Of a DNA stretch of 14,782 nucleotides, positions 6,183 through 13,858 are shown piece by piece. Every line of letters begins with the position of its first letter. Position 1 is the first letter of the stretch. The stretch comes from Bacillota bacterium (GTDB lineage: Bacteria; Bacillota; Sulfobacillia; Thermaerobacterales; Thermaerobacteraceae): the NCBI GenBank assembly GCA_003242195.1, contig QGUQ01000007.1, positions 1 through 14,782 on the forward strand, written 5' to 3'. The notes beneath the pieces are model-generated. The model ran no database searches and was not told the DNA's origin. It was given only the letters and a program-made list of their open reading frames with translations. Made by a program: the position numbers and the translations under genes.

Positions 6183-6191
6183 CCGCACCTG

Positions 6192-6947
6192 TCAGAAAGC
6201 ACCTGCGGTCAGGATCTCCGGCTCGCCCTCGGTGACGAGCACCGTGTGCTCGAAATGGGCCGAGAGGCTGCCGTCCATCGTCCGCACGGTCCACCCGTCC
6301 GGGTCCACCCGCACCTCGTACCCGCCAGCGTTGACCATGGGCTCGATGGCCAGCACCATGCCGGGCCGCAGCCGGAGACCGGTACCCGGCGTACCGTAGT
6401 TGGGTACCTGCGGGTCCTCGTGCATGGCCCGACCGATGCCGTGCCCGGCGTAGTCCCGTACCACCGAGAAACCCGCCGCCTCCACCAGCCGCTGCACCGC
6501 ATGGCCGATGTCACCCAGCCGGCGGCCGGGGCGGGCCTCGGCGATGGCCGCGTACAGGGACTCCCGCGTGACCTCCAGCAGCCGACGCACCTCCGCCGGC
6601 ACGTCCCCGACGGCGAAGGTGGCGGCGGAGTCCCCGTAATAACCCTGGTAGCGGGCTCCTACGTCGATGGAGACGATGTCTCCGTCGCGCACCACCCGGC
6701 CGGGGCTGGGGATGCCGTGGACCACCTCGTCGTTGATGGAGGTGCAGATGGTGGCCGGGTATCCCTGGTAGCCCTTGAAGGCGGGCTCCGCCCCGGCCTC
6801 GCGGATCAGCCGCTCGGCCAGCCGGTCCAGGTCCGCCGTGGTGACGCCCGGCCGCAGCGCCGCGGCCAGCTCCCGGAGGACGCCGGCTACGATCTGCCCC
6901 GCCCGGCGCATGTGCTCGATCTCCCGCGGCGATTTGATCTCGACCAT
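6192..6947 (-). CDS. map: Methionine aminopeptidase, type I
   Basis: Removes the initiator methionine from new proteins as they leave the ribosome. It has 251 residues, the compact type I size without an N-terminal zinc-finger extension. The five metal ligands are all present: D95 (SIDVG), D106 (GDSAATF), H169 (AGHGIGRAMHE), E202 (IEPM) and E233 (EHT), plus active-site H77 (VVHGIP). The ATG at 6947 overlaps the adk stop by one base (TGATG), so translation is coupled. It is the last gene of the spc cluster, and a ~100-base gap with a promoter follows. Confidence 0.98.
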   Translation of the reverse strand: MVEIKSPREIEHMRRAGQIVAGVLRELAAALRPGVTTADLDRLAERLIREAGAEPAFKGYQGYPATICTSINDEVVHGIPSPGRVVRDGDIVSIDVGARYQGYYGDSAATFAVGDVPAEVRRLLEVTRESLYAAIAEARPGRRLGDIGHAVQRLVEAAGFSVVRDYAGHGIGRAMHEDPQVPNYGTPGTGLRLRPGMVLAIEPMVNAGGYEVRVDPDGWTVRTMDGSLSAHFEHTVLVTEGEPEILTAGAF

Positions 6948-7594
6948 CAGGCGACCCCCGTCAGGCGCCGAATCTCCGCCTCGACCTCGTCAATGGGGCG
7001 GTCCGCGGCGACGCGCTTCAGCAGGCCCGCCCGGCGATAGTAATCCACCAGCGGCTCGGTCTGGCGGCGGTACACCGCCAGCCGCTCCCGCACCGTCTCC
7101 TCCTTGTCGTCGTGCCGCTGCACCAGAGCGGCGCCGCAACGGTCGCAGCGGCCGGCCTCCCGCGGCGGGTCGAAGCGAACGTGGTACGTGGCCTGGCACT
7201 CCGGGCAGATGCGGCGGCCGCTGAGCCGTTCCACCACCACTTCGTCGGGTACGTCAAAGTAGAGCACCCCGTCCAGGCCGACGCCCAGCTCCGCCAGCAC
7301 CCCCGCCAGTCCCTCCGCCTGGGGCACCGTACGCGGGAAGCCGTCCAGGAGGAATCCGCGCCGGCAGTCGTCCTGGGCCAGGCGCTCCCGCACGATGGCA
7401 ATGGTGACGTCGTCGGGCACCAGCTGCCCGGCGTCCATGTACCGCTTGGCCTCCAGTCCCAGGGGCGTGCCGGCCCGCACGGCGGCGCGCAGCATGTCAC
7501 CGGTCGAGATCTGCGGCACGCCGGCGCGCTCCGCCAGCCGCGCCGCCTGCGTTCCCTTCCCCGCCCCGGGGGGGCCTAGAAAGATCCAGCGCAC
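6947..7594 (-). CDS. adk: Adenylate kinase (zinc-containing, long LID)
   Basis: Catalyses ATP + AMP = 2 ADP in the cytoplasm. It has 215 residues. The P-loop is GPPGAGKGT (7-15); the AMP-binding part carries STGDMLR (30-36) and DGFPRT (84-89). The LID domain has four cysteines, C130, C133, C150 and C153, in CPEC...CDRC, which is the structural zinc site common in Gram-positive and thermophilic enzymes. The GTG at 7594 fits the family start (MRWIFLGPPG) and has a GGGGAGGGG site just upstream. It lies between secY and map, the standard order, 40 bases after secY. Confidence 0.98.
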   Translation of the reverse strand: MRWIFLGPPGAGKGTQAARLAERAGVPQISTGDMLRAAVRAGTPLGLEAKRYMDAGQLVPDDVTIAIVRERLAQDDCRRGFLLDGFPRTVPQAEGLAGVLAELGVGLDGVLYFDVPDEVVVERLSGRRICPECQATYHVRFDPPREAGRCDRCGAALVQRHDDKEETVRERLAVYRRQTEPLVDYYRRAGLLKRVAADRPIDEVEAEIRRLTGVA

Positions 7595-7634
7595 GCTACC
7601 CCTCCCCGTCGCCCGATCCGGCCACCCGGCCCGT

Positions 7635-8903
7635 TCAGCGCTTCATGAAGCCCTGGTACTGCCGCATCAGCAAGTGGGCCTCGATCTGCTTCATGGTCTC
7701 CAGGGCCACACCGACCACGATCAGCAGGGCGGTGCCGCCGAAATAGATCGAGCCGATGTGGGTGATACCCCGCACCAGCAGCGGCAGCACGGAGATCAAG
7801 GCCAGGAACAGCGCGCCGGCCACCGTGATCCGCATGACGACCCGGCCCAGGTACTCGGCCGTCGGGCGGCCGGGACGCAGGCCCGGGATGTATCCCCCGT
7901 ACTTGCGCAGGTTGTCGGCGATGTCGTTCGGGTTAAAGGTGATCGCCGTGTAGAAGAACGTGAAACCGATGATCAACCAGAAGTAGACGATCGTGTTGAG
8001 CGGCGTCCCCCAGTCGAACCAGCGGGTGATGAAGGCCGCCCAGCCCGCCCGCGGGAAGAAGCCGGCGATGGTCAGGGGCAGGGCCACCAGCGACGCGGCG
8101 AAGATCACGGGGATGACGCCGGCCTGGTTGACCCGCACCGGGATGTGGGTGCTCTGGCCGCCGTAGATGCGCCGGCCGACCACCCGCTTGGCGTACTGCA
8201 CCGGGATGCGGCGCTGGCCCTCCGTCACCCAGACCACGGCGACGATGACCGCCAGGCCGATGATCACCAGCAAGGCCAGCTGCCACACGCCCACCGTTCC
8301 GGCCTGCCACATCCGCACGATGGTGACCAGCCCGGCGGGCAGGCGGGAGACGATACCGGCAAAGATCAGCAGGGAGATCCCGTTCCCGATCCCCTTGTCC
8401 GTGATCTGCTCGCCGATCCACATCAGCAAGACCGTACCGGCCGTCAGCGTGATGGCCACCACGGCCATGCCGGGGAACCCGGGCCATTCCAGTGCCCCGG
8501 CGCGGTTGAGGAAGACGGCGATGCCGCCAGCCTGGAGCAGCGCCATGACCACCGTCCCGTAGCGGGTGAGCTGGGAGAGCCGCCGCCGCCCCTCCTCGCC
8601 TTCCTTCGCCCATTCCTCCAGCGTCGGGATGACGACGGTGAGCAGCTGGACGATGATGGACGAATTGATGTACGGCGTGATGCTCATGGCGAAGACCGAC
8701 ACGGTGGCCAGGGCACCGCCGGCAAACAGGTCCAGGAGCGAGAAAATCGAACCGCTGGCGAACAGATCCTGAACCCGCTCGGGGATCACGCCCGGGGTCG
8801 GCACGTGCACCCCGAGCCGGAACACCAGGAGCATGGCCAGGGTGAACAGGATGCGGGCCCGTAGGTCACCGATCTTCACGGCTCGGCCGAGGGTGGCCAG
8901 CAC
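7635..8903 (-). CDS. secY: Protein translocase channel subunit SecY
   Basis: The central pore of the Sec translocon in the cytoplasmic membrane. It has 422 residues, the usual length, with about ten hydrophobic segments. The family start (AVKIGDLRARILFTLAMLLV), the plug region FSLLDLFAGGALATVSVFAM, SITPYINSSIIVQLL and the ending IEAHLLMRQYQGFMKR are clear. The GTG at 8903 is one base past the rplO stop. Its ribosome binding site (GAGGTGA) lies inside the last codons of rplO, so it is translated in step with L15. adk follows after 40 bases. Confidence 0.98.
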   Translation of the reverse strand: MLATLGRAVKIGDLRARILFTLAMLLVFRLGVHVPTPGVIPERVQDLFASGSIFSLLDLFAGGALATVSVFAMSITPYINSSIIVQLLTVVIPTLEEWAKEGEEGRRRLSQLTRYGTVVMALLQAGGIAVFLNRAGALEWPGFPGMAVVAITLTAGTVLLMWIGEQITDKGIGNGISLLIFAGIVSRLPAGLVTIVRMWQAGTVGVWQLALLVIIGLAVIVAVVWVTEGQRRIPVQYAKRVVGRRIYGGQSTHIPVRVNQAGVIPVIFAASLVALPLTIAGFFPRAGWAAFITRWFDWGTPLNTIVYFWLIIGFTFFYTAITFNPNDIADNLRKYGGYIPGLRPGRPTAEYLGRVVMRITVAGALFLALISVLPLLVRGITHIGSIYFGGTALLIVVGVALETMKQIEAHLLMRQYQGFMKR

Positions 8904-8904
8904 C

Positions 8905-9351
8905 TCAGATCACCTCGACCTTGCCGCCGGCTTGTTCGATCTTCGCCCTGGCCGACTCGCTGAACTTGTGGGCGCGAACCGTCAAAGCCACGCGCAGCTC
9001 GCCGTCCCCGAGGATCTTGACGCCGTCGCGCGGGTCGCGGACGAGGCCCCGCTCCACCAGCAGCTCCGGCGTCACCTCGGTGCCGGGTTCGAAGCGGTTC
9101 AGCGCCTCCACGTTGACCACGGCGTACTCCTTGCGGAACGGTGCGTTGGTGAACCCGCGCTTGGGGATGCGGCGCTGCAGCGGCATCTGCCCGCCTTCGA
9201 AGCCAGGCCCCTTGGCACCGCCGGACCGAGCCTTCTGGCCCTTGGTGCCACGGCCCGCCGTCTTGCCGTGACCGGAGCCGATGCCGCGGCCTACCCGCTT
9301 GCGCCGGCGCCGAGCCCCCGGTGCGGGCTTGAGCTCGTGCAATCCTGCCAT
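8905..9351 (-). CDS. rplO: 50S ribosomal protein L15
   Basis: A late-assembling large-subunit protein bound to 23S rRNA; 148 residues, standard. It opens MAGLHELKPAPGARRRRKRV, then GSGHGKTAGRGTKGQKARSG (26-45), FEGGQMPLQRRIPKRGF (51-67) and a globular C-terminal half ending GGKVEVI, all typical. It starts with ATG 9351, with GGAGG about 10 bases upstream. It follows rpsE after only 19 bases, which leaves no room for rpmD (L30), the gene that normally stands between them. Confidence 0.98.
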   Translation of the reverse strand: MAGLHELKPAPGARRRRKRVGRGIGSGHGKTAGRGTKGQKARSGGAKGPGFEGGQMPLQRRIPKRGFTNAPFRKEYAVVNVEALNRFEPGTEVTPELLVERGLVRDPRDGVKILGDGELRVALTVRAHKFSESARAKIEQAGGKVEVI

Positions 9352-9370
9352 GACTCCCGCCCTCCGTCCC

Positions 9371-9880
<510 letters not shown>

Positions 9881-9905
9881 GCCATGACCTCCTTTCAGTC
9901 ACGCA

Positions 9906-10289
9906 TCAGAACTTCAGGCCGGCCTCCCGCGCCGCCTCGGCCAGAGCCTTGACCCGCCCGTGATAGCGGTAACCGCCGCGGTCGAACACGACCCTCTCGA
10001 TCCCCTTGGCCAGGGCACGCTCCGCGATGACGCGGCCGACGACCTGGGCTGCCTGGACGTTGCCACCGTAGCCGCCCACCGCTTCCCGCAGCTCCGGCTC
10101 CACCGTGGAGGCGGCCACCAGCGTCACGCCGGCGTCGTCGTCGATGACCTGGGCGTAGATGTGCTTCAGGCTCCGGAATACGTTGAGGCGCGGGCGCTCG
10201 GCCGTTCCGTGGACCTTCTTGCGAACGCGGCGATGGCGCCGCTGGCGGGCTTCCTCGCGCGTCTTGGGCTTCCGCGCCATGATGGACAC
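9906..10289 (-). CDS. rplR: 50S ribosomal protein L18
   Basis: A 5S rRNA-binding protein of the central protuberance. It has 127 residues from the GTG at 10289, or 124 from the ATG at 10280. The basic N-terminus (KTREEARQRRHRRVRKKVHG), RPRLNVFRSLKHIYAQVIDD and the ending FDRGGYRYHGRVKALAEAAREAGLKF are diagnostic. GTG 10289 has GGAGG 6 bases upstream; ATG 10280 would depend on a weaker GGGG run. I keep GTG but the start is uncertain by three codons. Confidence 0.97.
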   Translation of the reverse strand: MSIMARKPKTREEARQRRHRRVRKKVHGTAERPRLNVFRSLKHIYAQVIDDDAGVTLVAASTVEPELREAVGGYGGNVQAAQVVGRVIAERALAKGIERVVFDRGGYRYHGRVKALAEAAREAGLKF

Positions 10290-10304
10290 CCCGTTCCTCC
10301 GTGA

Positions 10305-10853
10305 TTACTTGCCCGTCTTGGCCGGGCGCAGCGACACCCGTTCGTCCGTGTAACGGATGCCGCGCGGGCCGTCGGCGTAACGGAAGCGGCTCAGCGGCCG
10401 CTTGGCCCGGATGGTGGCGGCAACGTTGCCCACCAACTCCTTGTCGATTCCGCGCACGATGACCGTGTTGGCCGCCGGCACCTCGATGTCGATCCCGTCG
10501 GGCGGCACGTACTCCACAGGGTGGGAGTACCCGAGGCTGAGGACCAGCTTGCGCCCCTGCTTGTTGGCGCGGTAGCCGGCGCCCTCCAGGGTCAGAGACT
10601 TCTCATAACCCTGGGTCACGCCCGTGATCATGTTGGCGATGAGCGTGCGGAAAAGCCCGTGCAGGGCGCGATGCCGGCGCTCGTCGTCCTGCCTGCGTAC
10701 GACGACGGCACCGTCCTCGACGGCCACGGTCAGCCCGTGGGGAACGGTCCGCTCCAGCTGCCCCTTGGGGCCCTTCACCCGCACGACGTTGCCCTCGACG
10801 GTCACCTGGACCCCCTGGGGAATGGGGACCGGTTTCCTGCCGACCCGCGACAC
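10305..10853 (-). CDS. rplF: 50S ribosomal protein L6
   Basis: A large-subunit protein near the factor-binding site, made of two similar domains; 182 residues. SRVGRKPVPIPQGVQVTV at the start, VRVKGPKGQLER, and SLEGAGYRANKQGRKLVLSL in the second domain identify it. The GTG at 10853 is preferred: GGGGAGG lies 8 bases upstream and the first residues match the family (MSRxGRKP), while the in-frame GTG at 10862 directly abuts the ribosome binding site. The C-terminal signature, usually PEPYKGKGIRY, is here SRFRYADGPRGIRY, a noticeable departure. It begins 16 bases after the rpsH stop. Confidence 0.97.
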   Translation of the reverse strand: MSRVGRKPVPIPQGVQVTVEGNVVRVKGPKGQLERTVPHGLTVAVEDGAVVVRRQDDERRHRALHGLFRTLIANMITGVTQGYEKSLTLEGAGYRANKQGRKLVLSLGYSHPVEYVPPDGIDIEVPAANTVIVRGIDKELVGNVAATIRAKRPLSRFRYADGPRGIRYTDERVSLRPAKTGK

Positions 10854-10869
10854 GTGGCCCACCTCCCCG

Positions 10870-11268
10870 TCACCAGATGTAACAAAGCACCTCGCCGCCG
10901 ACCCCTTCCGCGCGGGCCTGCTTGTCGGTCATGATGCCGCGCGACGTGGAGAGCACGGCGATGCCCAGGCCGCCCAACACCCGCGGAATCTGATCCTTGC
11001 GGGCGTAGATCCGCCGGCCGGGCTTGGAAATCCGCTTCAACCCCTGGATGACGCGCCGCTTGCCCGGGCCGTACTTGAGAAAGATGCGGATGACACCCTG
11101 CTTGCCGTCTTCGATCCACTGGTAGTCGTGGATGAAGCCCTCCTGCTTGAGGATGTCTGCGATCGCCCGCTTGACCTTCGACCCGGGGATGTCGACCCGC
11201 TCGTGGCCCACCATGTACGCGTTACGGATGCGCGTCAGCATATCCGCGATCGGGTCGGTCATGGTCAT
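10870..11268 (-). CDS. rpsH: 30S ribosomal protein S8
   Basis: Binds helix 21 of 16S rRNA early in small-subunit assembly and, in E. coli, represses the spc operon. It has 132 residues, usual length. TDPIADMLTRIRNAYMVGHE (4-23), VPGSKVK-like IPGSKVKRAIADILKQEGF and the ending SRGIMTDKQARAEGVGGEVLCYIW are diagnostic. Start ATG 11268 has a GGGGG site 8 bases upstream; ATG 11262 would be too far from it. A short palindromic hairpin lies in the gap after rpsN. Confidence 0.98.
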   Translation of the reverse strand: MTMTDPIADMLTRIRNAYMVGHERVDIPGSKVKRAIADILKQEGFIHDYQWIEDGKQGVIRIFLKYGPGKRRVIQGLKRISKPGRRIYARKDQIPRVLGGLGIAVLSTSRGIMTDKQARAEGVGGEVLCYIW

Positions 11269-11286
11269 GGGAAGAACCCCCTTTCC

Positions 11287-11306
11287 AGGCCTGGCCGACG
11301 AGGCCT
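11287..11306 (-). promoter_or_regulatory. Possible hairpin in the rpsN-rpsH gap
   Basis: Two copies of the palindrome AGGCCT (11287-11292 and 11301-11306) are separated by 8 bases and can pair as a 6-bp stem. The first base of the transcript-side arm is the last base of the rpsN stop codon. It lies just before the rpsH ribosome binding site. Because the arms are self-complementary, it could also be fortuitous. Confidence 0.3.
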
Positions 11307-11491
11307 CACCAGCTCGCCTTCCGGACGCCCGGGATCTCGCCGCGGTGCGCCAGTTGCCGGAAGCAGTGGCGGCACAGGCCGAAACGACGCATGTAGCCCC
11401 GCGGGCGGCCGCAGATCTTGCACCGGTTGCGCTTGCGAACCGCGTACTTGGGCTCTCGCATCGCCTTGACGATCAAGGCCTTTCGCGCCAT
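11306..11491 (-). CDS. rpsN: 30S ribosomal protein S14, zinc-binding type (type Z)
   Basis: A small-subunit head protein of 61 residues, the short zinc form typical of Firmicutes, Actinobacteria and thermophiles. The zinc ligands are C24, C27, C40 and C43 (CKIC...CRHC). MARKALIVKAMREPKYAVRKRNRCKICGRP and the ending RELAHRGxIPGVRKASW pattern fit closely. ATG 11491 has GGAGG 7 bases upstream, and it follows rplE by 12 bases. The longer zinc-free form of S14 is not in this window. Confidence 0.98.
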   Translation of the reverse strand: MARKALIVKAMREPKYAVRKRNRCKICGRPRGYMRRFGLCRHCFRQLAHRGEIPGVRKASW

Positions 11492-11503
11492 CGAGCCACC
11501 TCC

Positions 11504-12055
11504 TCACTGGCGGAAGGGCATGCCGAGGAGACGCAACAGCTCGCGCGCTTCCTCGTCGGTCTTCGCGGTCGTCACGATGGTCACGTCCATTCCGCGAACC
11601 TTCTCGATGTCGTCGTAGTCGATCTCGGGGAAGATCAACTGCTCCCGCAGCCCCAGCGAGTAGTTGCCGCGGCCGTCGAAGGAGTCGGGATCCAGGCCCC
11701 GGAAGTCACGCACGCGGGGCAGCGCCAGGAAGATCAGGCGCGTCAGGAAGTCCCACATGCGCTGCTTGCGAAGCGTCACCTTGCACCCGATGGGCATCCC
11801 GGCCCGCACCTTGAAGGCGGAGATGGACTTCTTCGCCCGGGTGACCATGGGGCGCTGGCCCGTGATCAGCGCCAGCTCGTTCACGGCCGCGTCCAGCAGC
11901 TTCGGATTCTGGATGGCGTCGCCCACGCCCATGTTGATGACGACCTTCTCGATCCGGGGCACCGCCATGATGCTCTTATACCCGAAGCGCTCCATCAGGG
12001 CGGGGACGACTTCCTTCTCGTACTTCTCCTTCAGGTTCGTGACCACGGTCGCCAT
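11504..12055 (-). CDS. rplE: 50S ribosomal protein L5
   Basis: A 5S rRNA-binding protein that contacts P-site tRNA. It has 183 residues. LKEKYEKEVVPALMERFGYK, VPRIEKVVINMGVGDA, ITGQRPMVTRAKKSIS and FPEIDYDDIEKVRGMDVTIVTTA are typical. The ATG at 12055 is chosen: it has AGGAGG 8 bases upstream and gives the family start. An in-frame ATG at 12115 would add 20 Ala/Gly-rich residues encoded by a repetitive G+C stretch and lacks a good ribosome binding site. With the chosen start, the gap from rplX is 81 bases, long for this cluster. Confidence 0.97.
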   Translation of the reverse strand: MATVVTNLKEKYEKEVVPALMERFGYKSIMAVPRIEKVVINMGVGDAIQNPKLLDAAVNELALITGQRPMVTRAKKSISAFKVRAGMPIGCKVTLRKQRMWDFLTRLIFLALPRVRDFRGLDPDSFDGRGNYSLGLREQLIFPEIDYDDIEKVRGMDVTIVTTAKTDEEARELLRLLGMPFRQ

Positions 12056-12072
12056 GGCCGTACCCTCCTGCG

Positions 12073-12113
12073 CCGGCGCCGCGCCGGCAGCTCGCCGGCC
12101 GTTCGCGCCGGAC
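12073..12113 (-). repeat. GCCGGC array with 11-base spacing upstream of rplE
   Basis: Three exact copies of the palindrome GCCGGC begin at 12073, 12084 and 12095, exactly 11 bases apart, with a fourth near-copy (GCCGGA) at 12108. Each pair can form a 6-bp stem with a 5-base loop, so alternative hairpins are possible just before the rplE ribosome binding site. It lies in the 81-base rplX-rplE gap. Low-complexity G+C sequence could also produce this. Confidence 0.45.
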
Positions 12114-12136
12114 ATGGCTTCCCGTCAGGACCCGCG

Positions 12137-12463
12137 CTAGCGGTCGATGACCTCACCGCAGCGCTTGCACGCCCGTACCCGCCGGCCATCGTCCAGCTGC
12201 TTCTTGGCGACCCGCGTCGGTTGCCCACAACGGGGGCATACCAGCATGACGTTGGACCGGTGGATGGGCGCCTCCTTTTCGATGATGCCGCTCTGCATGA
12301 CCCCCGGCCGCGGGCGCTGGTGGCGCTTGACGATGTTCACGCCCTCCACGATGACCCGCTCCTCCTGGGGGAAGGCGCGGATGACCTTGCCCTTCTTGCC
12401 CGCGTCTTTGCCGGAGATCACCAGGACGGTGTCACCGGTGCGAATGCTCATCTTGCGACGCAT
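12137..12463 (-). CDS. rplX: 50S ribosomal protein L24 with C-terminal zinc ribbon
   Basis: Starts large-subunit assembly and lies near the exit tunnel. It has 108 residues. A KOW motif occupies the N-terminal part (IRTGDTVLVISGKDAGKKGK, 7-26), then VEGVNIVKRHQRPRP. The C-terminal part has C76, C79, C99 and C102 (CPRC...CKRC), a zinc ribbon found in many but not all L24 proteins. ATG 12463 has a GGGGGG run 6-7 bases upstream; ATG 12451 (fifth codon) is a possible alternative. Confidence 0.97.
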   Translation of the reverse strand: MRRKMSIRTGDTVLVISGKDAGKKGKVIRAFPQEERVIVEGVNIVKRHQRPRPGVMQSGIIEKEAPIHRSNVMLVCPRCGQPTRVAKKQLDDGRRVRACKRCGEVIDR

Positions 12464-12493
12464 CGGGGACCCCCCTTTCCGAGGCCCGGCCCG

Positions 12494-12862
12494 TCACAAC
12501 ACTTCCGGCGCCAGGGAAACGATGCGCATGAACTGCCGCTCCCGCAGTTCCCGGGCCACGGGCCCGAAGATGCGCGTGCCCCGGGGCTCGAAGGCGTCGC
12601 GCAGGATCACGGCAGCGTTGTCGTCGAAGCGAATATGGGAACCGTCTTCCCTGCGCAGGCCGTGGCGGGTGCGCACGACGACAGCCCGGACCACGTCGCC
12701 CTTCTTGACCACGCCTCCGGGCGTCGCTTCCTTGACGGAGGCGACCACCACGTCACCGATGTTCCCGTAACGCTGGGCCGAGCCGCCCAGGACGCGGATG
12801 ACCATGATCTCCTTGGCGCCGGTGTTGTCGGCGACGACCAGGCGCGACTGCGGCTGGATCAT
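12494..12862 (-). CDS. rplN: 50S ribosomal protein L14
   Basis: A large-subunit protein at the intersubunit face, also the docking site of the silencing factor RsfS. It has 122 residues, exactly the normal length. It opens MIQPQSRLVVADNTGAKEIM, contains GDVVVASVKEATPGG and ends REFMRIVSLAPEVL-like (RQFMRIVSLAPEVL). ATG 12862 has GGAGG 7 bases upstream. It is the first gene of the spc cluster and follows rpsQ by 33 bases; I see no promoter between them. Confidence 0.98.
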   Translation of the reverse strand: MIQPQSRLVVADNTGAKEIMVIRVLGGSAQRYGNIGDVVVASVKEATPGGVVKKGDVVRAVVVRTRHGLRREDGSHIRFDDNAAVILRDAFEPRGTRIFGPVARELRERQFMRIVSLAPEVL

Positions 12863-12895
12863 CGCTCACCCTCCTTCACGCCGGTGACGCCGCCC

Positions 12896-13204
12896 TCAGA
12901 CCGTGGGCTGATCCTCCGGCAGCTCTTCCGCCTCCAGGGCGGCCTTGTCGGAGCGCTCGAGAATCTCCACCACACGCCAGCGCTTGTGCCGGCTGAGGGG
13001 GCGCGTCTCCATGATGCGCACCTTGTCACCGACGCGGCACTCGTTGTTCTCGTCGTGGGCCATGAACTTCTTCGTGCGGCGGATCCGCTTGCCGTAGAGC
13101 GGGTGCGGCACCAGCCGCTCGACGGCGACGACCACCGTCTTGTCCATCTTGTCGCTGACCACGATGCCGATCCGCTCTTTGCGCTTCCCGCGCGTCTCGG
13201 ACAT
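12896..13204 (-). CDS. rpsQ: 30S ribosomal protein S17
   Basis: A primary 16S rRNA-binding OB-fold protein. It has 102 residues, longer than the usual ~85 because of an acidic C-terminal tail (EAEELPEDQPTV). The core is standard: RKERIGIVVSDKMDKTVVVA, HPLYGKRIRRTKKFMAHDEN, and GDKVRIMETRPLSRHKRWRV. ATG 13204 is used; its GGGAGG site covers the last codons of rpmC, so translation is likely coupled. It is the last gene of the S10 cluster. Confidence 0.97.
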   Translation of the reverse strand: MSETRGKRKERIGIVVSDKMDKTVVVAVERLVPHPLYGKRIRRTKKFMAHDENNECRVGDKVRIMETRPLSRHKRWRVVEILERSDKAALEAEELPEDQPTV

Positions 13205-13212
13205 GGGCCGGT

Positions 13213-13434
13213 CTACCTCCCTTCACTGCCCTGGGCCCGGTGGGCGGCCAGTTCCCGCTCACGCTGGATGGTTTGGACCCGGGCGATCTCGCGCCGGACC
13301 TGGCGGATCCGCATCGGGTTGTCCAGCTGCCCGGTGGCGGCCTGGAAGCGCAGGTTGAAGAGCTCCTCCTTCAGGTCGCGGAGGCGCTTCGCCAGTTCCT
13401 CTTCCGACAGCTCCCGCAGCTCCCTAGCCTTCAT
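13213..13434 (-). CDS. rpmC: 50S ribosomal protein L29
   Basis: A two-helix protein by the exit tunnel that helps form the landing site for trigger factor and SRP. It has 73 residues. MKARELRELSEEELAKRLRD, LKEELFNLRFQAATGQLDNP and RQVRREIARVQTIQRER are typical. The ATG at 13434 is chosen because the family begins MKAxELRxLS; the frame remains open upstream only as a shadow of rplP. It overlaps the end of rplP by 11 bases, so translation is probably coupled. Confidence 0.97.
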   Translation of the reverse strand: MKARELRELSEEELAKRLRDLKEELFNLRFQAATGQLDNPMRIRQVRREIARVQTIQRERELAAHRAQGSEGR

Positions 13435-13855
13435 GGGCCTCACCACCCACCGCACGGGCCACGAACTTGGTCTTGATGGGCAGCTTGTGGGAAGCAAGCC
13501 GCATGGCCTCGCGCGCGGTCTCCTCCGGCACGCCGGCGATCTCGAACAGGACCCGCCCGGGCTTGACGACGGCCACCCAGTACTCCGGGTTGCCCTTACC
13601 GCTTCCCATGCGGGTTTCCTGGGGCTTCTTGGTCACCGGCCGGTCGGGGAAGATCTTGATCCAGACCTTACCGCCGCGCCGGATGTACCGGGTCATCGCC
13701 ACGCGCGCGGCCTCGATCTGCCGGTCGCTGATGTAGCCGCCCTCCAGTGCCTGGAGGCCGTACTCACCGAAGGTCACCGTGTTGCCGCGCTGGGCGACCC
13801 CCTTGATCCGTGGCAGGTGCTGCTTGCGCCACTTGACGCGCTTGGGCATCAACAT
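13424..13855 (-). CDS. rplP: 50S ribosomal protein L16
   Basis: A large-subunit protein close to the A-site tRNA and peptidyl-transferase centre. It has 143 residues, normal. MLMPKRVKWRKQHLPRIKGV, GNTVTFGEYGLQAL, RYIRRGGKVWIKIFPDRPVT, RMGSGKGNPEYWVAVVKPGR and ASHKLPIKTKFV are all standard. ATG 13855 starts 3 bases after the rpsC stop, with GGAGG about 10 bases upstream inside rpsC. Its end overlaps rpmC by 11 bases. Confidence 0.98.
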   Translation of the reverse strand: MLMPKRVKWRKQHLPRIKGVAQRGNTVTFGEYGLQALEGGYISDRQIEAARVAMTRYIRRGGKVWIKIFPDRPVTKKPQETRMGSGKGNPEYWVAVVKPGRVLFEIAGVPEETAREAMRLASHKLPIKTKFVARAVGGEAHEG

Positions 13856-13858
13856 GGC

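Noticed and set aside
6157..6188. Candidate intrinsic terminator after map
   Set aside because: The 7-bp stem has an 18-base loop and no U run follows, so it does not meet the usual criteria.
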